From NCBI RefSeq assembly GCF_002556635.1, contig NZ_MWMO01000017.1:22395-86394 (forward strand): a stretch of 64,000 bases of DNA, read 5' to 3'. Source of the stretch: Novosphingobium sp. PC22D. Lineage in GTDB: Bacteria; Pseudomonadota; Alphaproteobacteria; Sphingomonadales; Sphingomonadaceae. A program made the translations under genes and the position numbers. Under the pieces are notes generated by a model. It ran no database searches. It was not told where the DNA came from and was given only the letters and a program-made list of their open reading frames with translations. Positions 52,644-61,246 of this stretch are shown here, piece after piece. The stretch's first letter is position 1. Each line of letters opens with the position of its first letter.

Positions 52644-53171
52644 TCAGAAGAAGGCGTTGAGATTGCTGTCGGGCAGCACGGAATGGTCGAGCACGATGTC
52701 GCGCCCCGCGAGCAGCCAGGCCTGGCCTTCGCCGCGCCACAGGTCGGTGCGCGCGGCGGTGAGCACGCGGGTGGTGCCGTCGATCCGGTTGCGGTGCATG
52801 ATCAGCACCGAATGGACCCGCACCTCGTTCTCCGCAGGTCTGGCCACTACCTCGACGTTGGAGATGGCGCGGCGAATGAAGTTGGGCGGGTCTTCGGCCC
52901 AAACGAAGCCGGATTTCAAGCGATCCACCCGCAGCTTGAGACGGCCAAGATCCTCGTTGAAGATCACGCCCGGGCCGACCGGCAAGGGGGGCGAACGATC
53001 CGCACGAAACCGGCGGCTCTTCAATTCCATGCGATAGCAGATGTCTTCGTTCAGCATGGCCAGCCAGCCGTCGAAGTCTTCATTGTCGAGCAGCCGCGCC
53101 TCGCAGTGGAGCGCCTGGGTGACCGCGACGATTACCTCGACCGGGGGAGGCGACAGGGGCCGGTCAAGCAT
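52644..53171 (-). CDS. Ring-hydroxylating dioxygenase beta subunit
   Basis: 175 residues: ALHCEARLLDNEDFDGWLAML, ICYRMELKSRRFRADRSPPL, RRAISNVEVVARPAENEVRVHS, RTDLWRGEGQAWLLAGRDIV. It overlaps the end of the broken alpha gene (53164) by eight bases and follows GGAGG. The gene itself looks intact, but its natural alpha partner is not, so it is either unused or pairs with another alpha subunit. Confidence 0.82.
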   Translation of the reverse strand: MLDRPLSPPPVEVIVAVTQALHCEARLLDNEDFDGWLAMLNEDICYRMELKSRRFRADRSPPLPVGPGVIFNEDLGRLKLRVDRLKSGFVWAEDPPNFIRRAISNVEVVARPAENEVRVHSVLIMHRNRIDGTTRVLTAARTDLWRGEGQAWLLAGRDIVLDHSVLPDSNLNAFF

Positions 53172-54428
53172 GTTCGGCCTCCTGCGCTGTCAGCGAGTTG
53201 ATGTTGTAGGTGGGCACCTCGGCCCAGGTTTCCGCCATCATGTGCTCTTGCCAGCGGCGGTAGAAATAACGCTGGTTGTGTTCGCTCACCAGGCCGGCGG
53301 CGATGTCGCCCGGAAAGCCTTCGCGTTTCCCGGAACGCCCCAGGGCCATATTGGTATAGACATCCATCTGCGCCGTGCGCCAGCCGCGCGATTGTTCAGT
53401 GCAGGCGGCAAGGTTGTCGCCGTCGTCGTTGTCGAACAGTCCGGCCAGGCCGACGGTCAGGCACTGGTTCTCGAGGATTTGTGTCTTGACCGCCTCGAGC
53501 ATGTCGTTTTCGGCCATCGCCCAGGTCCACTGCTCGATCTGCCCGGGGCCCTTGGGATGATAGACCCGAAACCAGTTGAGGCCGGGCAGCAGTTGCAGGT
53601 TGGGGAAGATGGTAATGTTGACCTGCGCTCCCCAGACCTGCTTGCCACGCACCTCGCCCAAGCGGTCGATCACCGTCTGGCGGTTGGCTTCCAGGTATTC
53701 GAGGATCGGTTTGGGATCGGGATAGAAGGCGTAGCCCGAAACACCGTCGAGCGCGCTCAGCACCATGTGGCCGTTCATGCCGGCTACTGAGAGCCCCCCA
53801 TCAAGATCGACGCCCGAATTGCCGACGTTGAGCCCCGTGAGGTCCATGGACTGCACGGCTGACATCGCGCCGGCATGGGCCCAGCCAAGGTGATAGCCAT
53901 CGCCGCAGACGTTCTCGACCGGCAGCTTCCAGTTGGTGCCTAGCACCATCTTCTGGGTTTCGCCGAGCAGCGCTGATCCGCCCGGCATGGCATCCAGCCA
54001 GACATCGAGGAAAACTTTGCGTCGCCTAGATAGTCTTCGAGGCTGGGCGAATTTGCGTCCCAGCAGCCGAAGACAAGACCCTTGTATTCGGACACTTTAG
54101 TCACGGGAACCAGCCCGAACTTGCTGCGGTCTAGCTTACCAAAATAGGCCTCGTTTTCCAGCGGAACCCCGGCGAGCGCCCCATCGGGGGCAAACGACCA
54201 GCCGTGGTAGTTGCAGGTAAACGCCCTTGCGTTGCCGCGGTCGGCGCGGCAGACGCGGTTCCCGCGGTGGGTGCAACTGTTCAGGAACGCCTTGATCGAC
54301 CCGTCCTTCTGGCGAATGACGATGACATCGTCTTCGCCCATGAACGTGCGGAAATAATCGCCTGTTTTGGGAATCTGGCTTGTATGGACTAGAAACAGCC
54401 AGCAGCGTCCAAAGATCCGTTCCAGTTC
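53164..54428 (-). pseudogene. Ring-hydroxylating dioxygenase alpha subunit, 5'-truncated and frameshifted
   Basis: The upstream frame (54428 to about 54015) begins right after a TGA with ELERIFGRCWLFLVHTSQIPK and carries the Rieske site CTHRGNRVC...CNYHGWSF. The downstream frame (about 54015 to 53164) carries NWKLPVENVCGDGYHLGWAH, the mononuclear iron region. The frames join at AAAG/TTTT (54011-54018), where one base is missing. In addition roughly the first 45-50 residues expected before ELERIF are absent; the sequence there belongs to the divergent regulator gene. Two independent defects suggest a dead gene. The promoter of this - strand operon was probably lost with the 5' end. Confidence 0.85.
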
Positions 54429-54437
54429 TCACCCGAG

Positions 54438-56027
54438 ATGGGCCGCATCTGGCGCGATGGCGAGCGTTGCGTCTTGCTAAGCAATTCTGCCCTTGCCGGG
54501 CTTCGGGGACACATGGTTTCCCAGTTAGGACTGGACGCGGCCAGCAAGTTCTTCTGGGAGCTCGGCTTTGCCGAAGGTGCGCGGTGTGCAGTCGGCGCGA
54601 AGGAACTACGACCCGATCGAGACTTTCTCGATGCATTTGCCGTAGGACCCCAGGCCCATGCTTTGACCGGTTTTGGCTGGACCCAGATCGAAGCGCTCGA
54701 AAACGACAAGTCCCGCGGACACTTCGAAGGACGGTTCCTGGTCCACGATTCAATCGAAGCCGCCATTCACCTCAACGCCGAAGGCCGCGCCACCGATCCG
54801 GTCTGCTGGATGCAGACTGGCTTTGCCAGCGGTTTTGCCACTGCATTTGCCGGCCAGCCGATCATCATGCGCGAACTGGAGTGTGCCGGTATGGGCGATG
54901 CGGCATGTCTGCTGCATGCCAAGCCAGCCATGGAATGGTCACACCTTGACAGCCCGGAAAAATCGGCCTTGCCGCTGGAACCGCCGGTCCTGGATTCCGG
55001 CGAAAACAGCATGGCCGTTGGCGTATCGGCTGGCTTCATTGCCGTGAAGACGATGATCGAGCGATCGGCGCCAAGCGACGCAACCTTGTTATTCACGGGA
55101 GAAACCGGGGTCGGCAAGGAGGTGCTGGCGAAATTCGCGCATCGCTTGAGCCGGCGGAAGGAAGCTCCTTTTGTCGCGCTCAATTGCGCCGCCATTCCTG
55201 AAGGGTTGATCGAATCCGAGCTTTTTGGCGTGGCCAAAGGCGCTTTCACCGGGGCCGTGGCTGCGCGACCGGGTCGCTTCGAACTTGCCCATGGTGGGAC
55301 GCTCTTCCTCGATGAGATATCCACTCTCTCGCCTCTGGCCCAAAGCAAGATCCTGCGTGTGATCCAGGAAGGCGAATTCGAGCGTGTCGGCGACACGCGA
55401 ACCATTAAGGTGGATGTTCGCCTGATGGCCGCTGCCAACGCCGATCTGACTCAGTCGATGCGCGATGGCCTGTTTCGCGCCGACCTGTTCTACCAGATTT
55501 CGACCTTGCCGATTTGGGTGCCGCCGCTGCGCCAGCGCCGCGAAGACATACCCGGGCTGATCGAGCATTTCCGTTTTCGTTTCTCGCGTCGTCACCAACG
55601 CGCGGTAGCTGGGTTCACCACGAGGGCGATCAATGCCTTGCTGGTCTACGATTACCCCGGCAACGTGCGCGAACTCGAGCGAATGGTGGAGCGGGCGGTG
55701 TTGCTCGCCGATGATGGGCAGGCGATCGACCTCCGGCATCTGTTTCTGGGTAACGATTTACCCGATCTAAAGCCGGCCATGGGATTGGCTAGTGACGGCA
55801 AGATTATGCCTGTTACCGATATCCATGATCGTTCGGAGTTGATTCGCCAGGTGCTCGATTTGATTGTCGAGGGTGGCGAAACTCTGTCGAACGTGGAGGG
55901 CCTCGTCATCCGGGAGGCGGTGGAAGCCTCGGGCGGAAATTTTGCGCGAGCCGCCCGTACTTTGGGGCTGTCGCGTCGTCAGTTGGCGTTGAGAATGGAA
56001 AAGATCGGACCCACTGGCCGGACATAG
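54438..56027 (+). CDS. XylR/DmpR-type sigma-54-dependent activator, N-terminus shortened
   Basis: 529 residues. An aromatic-sensing XylR_N domain (about 1-90) is followed by a V4R domain (about 100-165, HLNAEGRATDPVCWMQTGFASGF). The AAA+ domain has Walker A GETGVGKE (221-228), the sigma-54 loop GAFTGA (268-273) and Walker B TLFLDEIS (288-295). A Fis-type helix-turn-helix lies at 498-523 (GGNFARAARTLGLSRRQLAL). It should activate sigma-54 promoters when an aromatic effector binds. The first ATG falls at GRIW, where relatives have about 20 more residues; the in-frame upstream codons (FQFSPE) are family-like but contain no start before a TAG at 54390. Truncation at the junction with the broken oxygenase gene is likely. 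Confidence 0.85.
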   Translation: MGRIWRDGERCVLLSNSALAGLRGHMVSQLGLDAASKFFWELGFAEGARCAVGAKELRPDRDFLDAFAVGPQAHALTGFGWTQIEALENDKSRGHFEGRFLVHDSIEAAIHLNAEGRATDPVCWMQTGFASGFATAFAGQPIIMRELECAGMGDAACLLHAKPAMEWSHLDSPEKSALPLEPPVLDSGENSMAVGVSAGFIAVKTMIERSAPSDATLLFTGETGVGKEVLAKFAHRLSRRKEAPFVALNCAAIPEGLIESELFGVAKGAFTGAVAARPGRFELAHGGTLFLDEISTLSPLAQSKILRVIQEGEFERVGDTRTIKVDVRLMAAANADLTQSMRDGLFRADLFYQISTLPIWVPPLRQRREDIPGLIEHFRFRFSRRHQRAVAGFTTRAINALLVYDYPGNVRELERMVERAVLLADDGQAIDLRHLFLGNDLPDLKPAMGLASDGKIMPVTDIHDRSELIRQVLDLIVEGGETLSNVEGLVIREAVEASGGNFARAARTLGLSRRQLALRMEKIGPTGRT

Positions 56028-56036
56028 CGCAATCAC

Positions 56037-56053
56037 ACATTTGCAACGCATTA
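56037..56053. promoter_or_regulatory. Operator-like site before the ferredoxin reductase gene
   Basis: On the - strand this reads TAATGCGTTGCAAATGT, a member of the 17-bp motif family (see 19751, 29949, 35417, 58271). It is also part of a wider inverted repeat TTTGCA...TGCAAA spanning 56040-56066. It lies about 80 bases before the reductase ATG. Confidence 0.5.
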
Positions 56054-56134
56054 CATAATGTGCAAAGATATGGAAGGAAGGTGGTCGAATGACAGCCGGC
56101 TGTTCCGGTATGCTTTCAAAGTTGGGAGAATTGC

Positions 56135-57361
56135 ATGAAATCGATAGCCGTGGTCGGAGCAAATCTTGCGGGTGGCCGCGCGGTGGAGTCCTTGCGCCAG
56201 GCTGGCTTTGATGGCCGGATCACCCTGATCGGCGAGGAACCCTGGCGTCCCTACGAGCGCCCGCCGCTGTCCAAGGAAGTGTTGTGGGATCCGGCCAACG
56301 TACCGGACAACTTCTTCCTCCACGATGAAGCATGGTACGCGGACAACCGTATCGACATGCGGCTCGGGGTGCGGGCAGAAGCGCTCGATCTGACCGCAGG
56401 CGGCGTCCGCCTGGGCGGAGGCGAACTGGTCCAGGCAGATCGCATACTCCTCGCGACCGGCGGCTCGGCGCGCAAGCTCAACATGGAGGGCACCGATGCC
56501 GCCAACGTGCATTATTTGCGCACCCGCGACGATGCCACGCGAATGGCGGCGGATCTCAAGGATGGGGCCCGCATCGTCATAATCGGCATGGGCGTGATCG
56601 GCGCGGAAGTGGCGGCCAGCGCGATCAAGTTGGGCTGCCGGGTGACGGCGATCGAGCCGTTCGCGGCGCCGATGATCCGGGCGCTCGGGCCGCAGTTCGG
56701 GCAATGGCTGGGCGAGGAACATCGCCAGCGCGGCGTCGATACCCGCTTCGGACGCGGCGTGAACGCGATGAGAGTCCTAGATGGTCGGGTGACTCAGGTC
56801 GAACTCGACGACGGGTCGCTGGTGGATTGCGATGCCGTTGTGGTCGGGGTCGGCATCGTGCCGGAAACCAGCCTTGCCAAGGACGCAGGCATCGTCACCA
56901 ATAACGGCATTATCGTCGATAGGCAGTGCCGCACCAGCAATGAGAATGTCTTTGCCGCCGGCGACGTCGCCGAACAGGACAGCTTCTTCGGCGGTCATAT
57001 CCGCCAGGAAACCTACCAGAACGCTGCCGACCAGGCCCAGGCAGCAGCGCTCGCGATGCTCGGGCAGGACGTCGATTACTGCAAGCCGGCTTGGTACTGG
57101 AGCGATCAGTTCGATCTCAACATCCAGTTCTGCGGCCATATCCCGGCGCAAGCCGAGGTAACCCTGCGCGGAGACATGGCAAGCAACCAGTTTACCGCAT
57201 TCTTCCGGTCAGGCGAGACGATCGAGGGCATCCTGACTGTCAACCGCGCCCCGGACATGGGCATCGGCAAACGGCTGATAGAGCGCCGGGCCAAGGCGTC
57301 GGCCGGGCAGCTGGCCGATGCCGATGTGTCGCTCCGCGAAATCCTCAAGCAGGCTGGTTAG
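56135..57361 (+). CDS. NAD(P)H:ferredoxin reductase of ring-hydroxylating oxygenases
   Basis: 408 residues of the BphA4/AhdA4 flavoprotein family: FAD site VVGANLAGGRAVESLRQAGF, RPYERPPLSKEVL, NAD site IIGMGVIGAEVAASAI, and AAGDVAEQDSFFGGHIRQETYQNA near the second FAD contact. It transfers electrons from NAD(P)H to the Rieske ferredoxin. It is the only such reductase gene in the window, so it probably serves all oxygenases here. GGGAG precedes the ATG. It follows the activator gene, with an operator-like site in between. Confidence 0.87.
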   Translation: MKSIAVVGANLAGGRAVESLRQAGFDGRITLIGEEPWRPYERPPLSKEVLWDPANVPDNFFLHDEAWYADNRIDMRLGVRAEALDLTAGGVRLGGGELVQADRILLATGGSARKLNMEGTDAANVHYLRTRDDATRMAADLKDGARIVIIGMGVIGAEVAASAIKLGCRVTAIEPFAAPMIRALGPQFGQWLGEEHRQRGVDTRFGRGVNAMRVLDGRVTQVELDDGSLVDCDAVVVGVGIVPETSLAKDAGIVTNNGIIVDRQCRTSNENVFAAGDVAEQDSFFGGHIRQETYQNAADQAQAAALAMLGQDVDYCKPAWYWSDQFDLNIQFCGHIPAQAEVTLRGDMASNQFTAFFRSGETIEGILTVNRAPDMGIGKRLIERRAKASAGQLADADVSLREILKQAG

Positions 57362-57380
57362 GCTCGCAAGGCGGGCGGGA

Positions 57381-58169
57381 TCAGCCGATCCCGCCACCTG
57401 CGACGTAGAGCGTCTGGCCGGTGATGTAGGACGCCTCGTCAGCGGCGAGAAAGCAGATTGCGGCGGCCAGTTCCTCGGGCTCGCCGAAGCGGCCCAGCGG
57501 GGTATCGCGCAAGGTCTGCTCCATCACTTCGCCAAAGCCCTTGCGGTCCGCGTCGGAGGGCGGGGCAGGATTGCGTGGGGTGACACGGGTCACGTTGACC
57601 CCGCCGGGAGCCACGCAATTTACCCTGATGCCACAATCCTCCAATTCCAGAGACAACGCAGCGGTCAGCGCCGCCACGCCGCCTTTCGCAGCCGCGTAGG
57701 GCACGCGATTGACCCCGCGCGTTGCCACCGAGCCGATGTTGACAATCGCGCCGCGACCTGCCGCGCGCATGTGGGGCAGCACTGCATGGCAGCACCACAG
57801 CGTCGGCCACAGCGATCGATTAATCTCGGCGACGATTTCTTCGGTGGTGTATTCCCAATAGGGCTTGGCCCATATCGTACCACCTACATTATGGACGGCC
57901 ACGTCGATCCGCCCGAATTTATCGCTTACAGCGTTATACAGGGCAGCGGCTCCAGCCTGTTGCTCAAGGTCGTGGATGGCGGGGTGCGCGTCGACAGATT
58001 CGGCCATAAGTCGCGCAACCGCATCCAGTGTCGCCTGTTCTGCACGATCGGCAACCACGACCGTGGCCCCTTCTCGCCCTAGGCGCTGGGCGGTAGCAAA
58101 GCCGATCCCCTGGGCTGCTCCTGTGACAACTGCGATCTTGCCTGCAAATCTGCCGTTCGCGTCTGTCAT
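57381..58169 (-). CDS. xylL: cis-1,2-dihydroxycyclohexadiene-1-carboxylate dehydrogenase (BenD/XylL type)
   Basis: 262-residue SDR: VVTGAAQGIG (14-23), HNVGGTIWAKPYWEYTTEEI, RSLWPTLWCCHAVLPHM, catalytic Tyr158/Lys162 in PYAAAKGG, and VNCVAPGGVNVTRVTPRNP. The HNVGGTIWAKP and GVNRVPY segments are diagnostic of BenD/XylL. It oxidises and decarboxylates benzoate cis-diols to catechol. Its oxygenase partners, the benAB-like genes, are 26 kb away. The ATG at 58169 follows a GGAG/AGGG region; the longer GTG reading at 58190 lacks one. It is transcribed away from nahE. Confidence 0.86.
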   Translation of the reverse strand: MTDANGRFAGKIAVVTGAAQGIGFATAQRLGREGATVVVADRAEQATLDAVARLMAESVDAHPAIHDLEQQAGAAALYNAVSDKFGRIDVAVHNVGGTIWAKPYWEYTTEEIVAEINRSLWPTLWCCHAVLPHMRAAGRGAIVNIGSVATRGVNRVPYAAAKGGVAALTAALSLELEDCGIRVNCVAPGGVNVTRVTPRNPAPPSDADRKGFGEVMEQTLRDTPLGRFGEPEELAAAICFLAADEASYITGQTLYVAGGGIG

Positions 58170-58270
58170 CCCTGATTTCTCCCAACCCACACCGCATCCG
58201 GCCGGACGCGTGCAATCCTAGTGGCATTCGGCCTCATAAATCCGTATTCCACCCTTGCCAAGTCAATAGG

Positions 58271-58287
58271 CAATGCGTTACACATTG
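58271..58287. promoter_or_regulatory. Operator-like palindrome between xylL and nahE
   Basis: CAATGCGTTACACATTG has 5-bp inverted arms CAATG/CATTG around seven bases, the clearest member, with 19751, of the 17-bp motif family. It lies 34 bases before the nahE GTG and about 100 bases from the divergent xylL start. Confidence 0.55.
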
Positions 58288-58320
58288 GCTAATGTTTGAA
58301 GAGTATTTGGGAGATGTTTT

Positions 58321-59307
58321 GTGGCGCGTGAACTGCTGACTGCTGCTGATGTGAGGGGTGCCTGGGCGATCGTGCCGACGCCGGCCAAGGAAGGTGCTTC
58401 CGACTGGCGTGCCACCGATACTGTTAATGTCGACGAAGCAGCCCGCATGGTCAACGGCCTGATTGAGGCCGGGGTCGACGGCATTCTCAGTATGGGGACG
58501 CTGGGCGAGGCCGCGACCATGACACTTGACGAAAAGCTCGTCTTTATGAAGACTATCGTCGATGCCGCCGCGGGCCGGGTGCCGGTGTTTGTCGGCACAA
58601 CCTGCATCAACACCCGCGACACCATCGCGCTGACCCGCCAGGCAGTCGATATCGGCGCGACCGGGACGATGCTGGGCGTACCGATGTGGTGCGCGCCGAG
58701 CGTCGATGTCGCGGTCCAGTTCTACAAGGATGTCGCTGAGGCGGTGCCCGATATCAATATTGCAATCTATGCCAATCCCGAAGCATTCAAGTTCGATTTC
58801 CCGCGCCATTTCTGGGGTCAGGTCGCCGAAATTCCGCAGGTTGTCACTGCCAAGTACATCGGCGTCGGCACACTGCTGCCCGATCTGGCCGCGATCAAGG
58901 GGCGGATCAAGCTGCTGCCGATCGATTTTGATTACTATGGCGCGGCGCGGATGGACGATTCGGTCGATGCCTTCTGGACCAGCGGCGCGGTCTGCCATCC
59001 TCTCGTCAGTACGACATTGCGGGATCTCGTCGCCCAGGCCCGCGCCACCGGCGACTGGAGCAAGGCCAAGACATTCATGGGGCGGCTCGCGCCCACGGCA
59101 GCAACGCTGTTTCCCAACGGCAGCTTCAAGGAATTCTCCACCTACAACATTCCGCTGGAAAAGGCGCGGATGACCGCCGGTGGATGGATGAACGCCGGAC
59201 CTTGCCGTCCGCCCTATCACCTGTGTCCCGAAAACTATCTCGAAGGTGCGCGTAATTCGGGCAGGATGTGGGCCGAACTGGGCAAGGCGCTCGAGGCGGA
59301 GCGTTGA
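58321..59307 (+). CDS. nahE: trans-o-hydroxybenzylidenepyruvate hydratase-aldolase
   Basis: 328 residues, DapA-fold class I aldolase. GAWAIVPTPAKEGASDWR, GILSMGTLGEAATMTLDEK, Tyr150 in YANPEAFKFDFPR, Schiff-base Lys178 in VTAKYIG, and YNIPLEKARMTAGGWMNAGP match remembered NahE/PhdJ almost throughout. It cleaves the NahD product to salicylaldehyde (or the PAH analogue) and pyruvate. Initiation at the GTG at 58321 is supported by GGGAG seven bases upstream. It leads a small operon with an oxygenase pair. Confidence 0.9.
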   Translation: MARELLTAADVRGAWAIVPTPAKEGASDWRATDTVNVDEAARMVNGLIEAGVDGILSMGTLGEAATMTLDEKLVFMKTIVDAAAGRVPVFVGTTCINTRDTIALTRQAVDIGATGTMLGVPMWCAPSVDVAVQFYKDVAEAVPDINIAIYANPEAFKFDFPRHFWGQVAEIPQVVTAKYIGVGTLLPDLAAIKGRIKLLPIDFDYYGAARMDDSVDAFWTSGAVCHPLVSTTLRDLVAQARATGDWSKAKTFMGRLAPTAATLFPNGSFKEFSTYNIPLEKARMTAGGWMNAGPCRPPYHLCPENYLEGARNSGRMWAELGKALEAER

Positions 59308-59349
59308 AATGAGCTGAATTGCTGCAATCAAACCTGTGGGGAAACGAGG

Positions 59350-60525
59350 ATGGCTGAAACAACACTGACCTGGCCCAAGAACTATAATGAAGTTCCCAAG
59401 GCGGCCTTTACTCGGGCGGATCTCTACGCTGACGAGATCAGGCGGATTTTTCACGGCCCGGAATGGCACCCGATTGCGCATGAAAGCGAATTGCCCAATC
59501 CCGGTGATTTCAAGACGATGCGGCTGGCCGGAATCCCGCTTCTGATCTCTCGCGACGAGGCCGGCGTGGTGCGGGTGTTTTACAACGCCTGCTCGCACCG
59601 CAGCAACCAGCTCGAAACCGCAGTGATGGGCAACAAGACCGAGTTTGAGTGCCCCTATCACCGCTGGCTGTTCAACGCCAAGGGGAACTTGGTCGGCTGC
59701 CCCAACCCGCGCGAATTCCTGCCCGGCTTCGACAAGGCCGATTACCCCTTGGAGCAACCGCGTTTCGAACTTTTCTATGGTCTGATCTTCGTCACGTTTT
59801 CGGCCGAGACTGAGCCACTTGACGAGTTCCTCGGCGAAGCCGGCGAAACACTGCGCGAACTGATGGCCGGCGACGGACGGCTGAAGCTGCTCGGCTATCA
59901 GAAGGTTCGCTACGACAGCAACTGGAAGGGCTACAACGACAACGACGGCTATCATGCCCCGTTGCTGCACGCGGCGTTCAAGATGCTCAACTGGCAGGGC
60001 GGCAAGGGGCGGCAGTATACCGCCACCAAACGCGGCCATGTCTGCTTCGAATCGGCACTCTCCGTGGCGAGCGGCCCCAGCGTTCTGAAAGACAAGGATC
60101 TGATTTCCTTCAAGGGGCAGGATCCATCGGTCGGGTCGCGGATCGTCCAGCTGTTCCCCACCTTCGTCTCGACCAAGCACCTCGATGTCATCAATCTGCG
60201 CTTTGCCAACCCGGTCGACGCAGAGACTACAGAAGTTCACTACGCCTATTTCGCCCACCAGGACGACGATGCGGACATGGTTCGCCACCGCTTGCGGCAG
60301 AGTTCCAACCTGTTGGGTCCCTGCGGGCTGATCAGTATGGAAGACGCCTCGATCTTCCACCGGATCCACATCGGCAGTCACACGCCGGGCAACGCTATCT
60401 TCCAGAAAGGCGTGCGTGATCCGGGCAAGCTGGAATCGGAGTTTCTGCAGAACGATGAAAGCGGCAATCTGCCCCGCTGGGAATATTACCGCTCGGCGAT
60501 GGGTTTCGAGAGGGCAGAGGCATGA
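59350..60525 (+). CDS. Rieske oxygenase alpha subunit
   Basis: 391 residues, shorter than the other alphas. Rieske site CSHRSNQLE...CPYHRWLF, iron ligands in DNDGYHAPLLHAA, and VQLFPTFVSTKHLDVINLRF and GPCGLISMEDASIFHR. It belongs to the salicylate/anthranilate-hydroxylase-like group but departs more from NagG than the proteins at 26740 and 32949. Directly after nahE it may hydroxylate an aromatic acid formed by that pathway. The RBS is ACGAGG directly before the ATG. The stop overlaps the beta gene by four bases. Confidence 0.82.
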   Translation: MAETTLTWPKNYNEVPKAAFTRADLYADEIRRIFHGPEWHPIAHESELPNPGDFKTMRLAGIPLLISRDEAGVVRVFYNACSHRSNQLETAVMGNKTEFECPYHRWLFNAKGNLVGCPNPREFLPGFDKADYPLEQPRFELFYGLIFVTFSAETEPLDEFLGEAGETLRELMAGDGRLKLLGYQKVRYDSNWKGYNDNDGYHAPLLHAAFKMLNWQGGKGRQYTATKRGHVCFESALSVASGPSVLKDKDLISFKGQDPSVGSRIVQLFPTFVSTKHLDVINLRFANPVDAETTEVHYAYFAHQDDDADMVRHRLRQSSNLLGPCGLISMEDASIFHRIHIGSHTPGNAIFQKGVRDPGKLESEFLQNDESGNLPRWEYYRSAMGFERAEA

Positions 60526-61019
60526 CGGCCACCACTCCCGAGCTGGAAAAAGCGATCGACCGATTGCTGCTGGCCGATGCCAACGCGCTTGACAGCAAGG
60601 ACATGCCGGGCTGGCTGGCGAACTATGCCGAGGAAGAACAAGCATCCTATTATTGCCGCGCGGTCGAAAATAGCGAGCACAACCTCGAGCTCGGATTCAT
60701 GTTCGACGATTGCCGGGCACGGCTCGAAGATCGCGTCACCTATGTGAACGAGATCTGGGCCGGCACCTTTCAGGACTACCGCACCCGTCATTTCGTCCAG
60801 CGCGTCAGCCATCGCCAGGTCGATGCCCGAACGGTGGAAGTGGTTTCGAATTTCTCGGTGTTCATGACGCCGATGGATGCCGGCGTCACCCAAGTCCTGG
60901 CCGCCGGCCGCTATCTCGATACAATGCGACTGTCAGACGATGGTGGCGCCAAGTTGCTGTCCCGCCGCGCCGAGCTCGATACATCGGTTCTCCCCCGTTA
61001 TCTGGTCTACCCGATTTGA
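60522..61019 (+). CDS. Rieske oxygenase beta subunit
   Basis: 165 residues: RLLLADANALDSKDMPGWLANY, MFDDCRARLEDRVTYVNEIWAGT, YRTRHFVQRVSHRQVDARTVEV. It is the small subunit for the alpha encoded at 59350-60525. It is the last intact catabolic gene on this side of the window. Confidence 0.83.
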   Translation: MTATTPELEKAIDRLLLADANALDSKDMPGWLANYAEEEQASYYCRAVENSEHNLELGFMFDDCRARLEDRVTYVNEIWAGTFQDYRTRHFVQRVSHRQVDARTVEVVSNFSVFMTPMDAGVTQVLAAGRYLDTMRLSDDGGAKLLSRRAELDTSVLPRYLVYPI

Positions 61020-61077
61020 GTTGCTACACTCTGTCTTCAGCCCGAAAATGCGCTTAAACCAACGGGGGTAAGGATAG

Positions 61078-61221
61078 ATGATCATCGACGCGCATGCCCA
61101 TCTGGTTGCTCCGGCATCGCTTTATGTGCACAGAAGCAGTCTGATTGTTTCGGGGGGCAATACGGAGAGAGCAATAGTGTCCGTCGTCAGAACATTTGGC
61201 GCAACTCGCGGCGTAGATTAG
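61078..61221 (+). pseudogene. Amidohydrolase-family fragment, truncated by IS debris
   Basis: The ATG at 61078 follows GGGGTAAGGAT and codes MIIDAHAHLVAPASLYVHRS, the start of an amidohydrolase of the ACMSD/decarboxylase type (metal-binding HAH). After about residue 35 the family pattern is lost and a stop comes at 61219. The break at about 61180 coincides with the beginning of insertion-sequence material. In related clusters such genes follow oxygenase pairs; the missing part may have encoded a decarboxylase or hydrolase of the pathway. Confidence 0.65.
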
Positions 61222-61246
61222 CGGAGTGCGGGCCTCGTCTGGGGGT

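Noticed and set aside
54380..54949. A 189-residue + strand frame starting upstream of the activator
   Set aside because: It overlaps the XylR-type gene in another frame; the activator frame carries clear domains while this one is arginine- and cysteine-rich without motifs.
58234..60645. An 803-residue open frame on the - strand
   Set aside because: It lies antisense to nahE and the oxygenase alpha gene, both of which have strong family matches and ribosome sites. Its translation is rich in H, R, G and P without domain features; it is a high-GC shadow frame.
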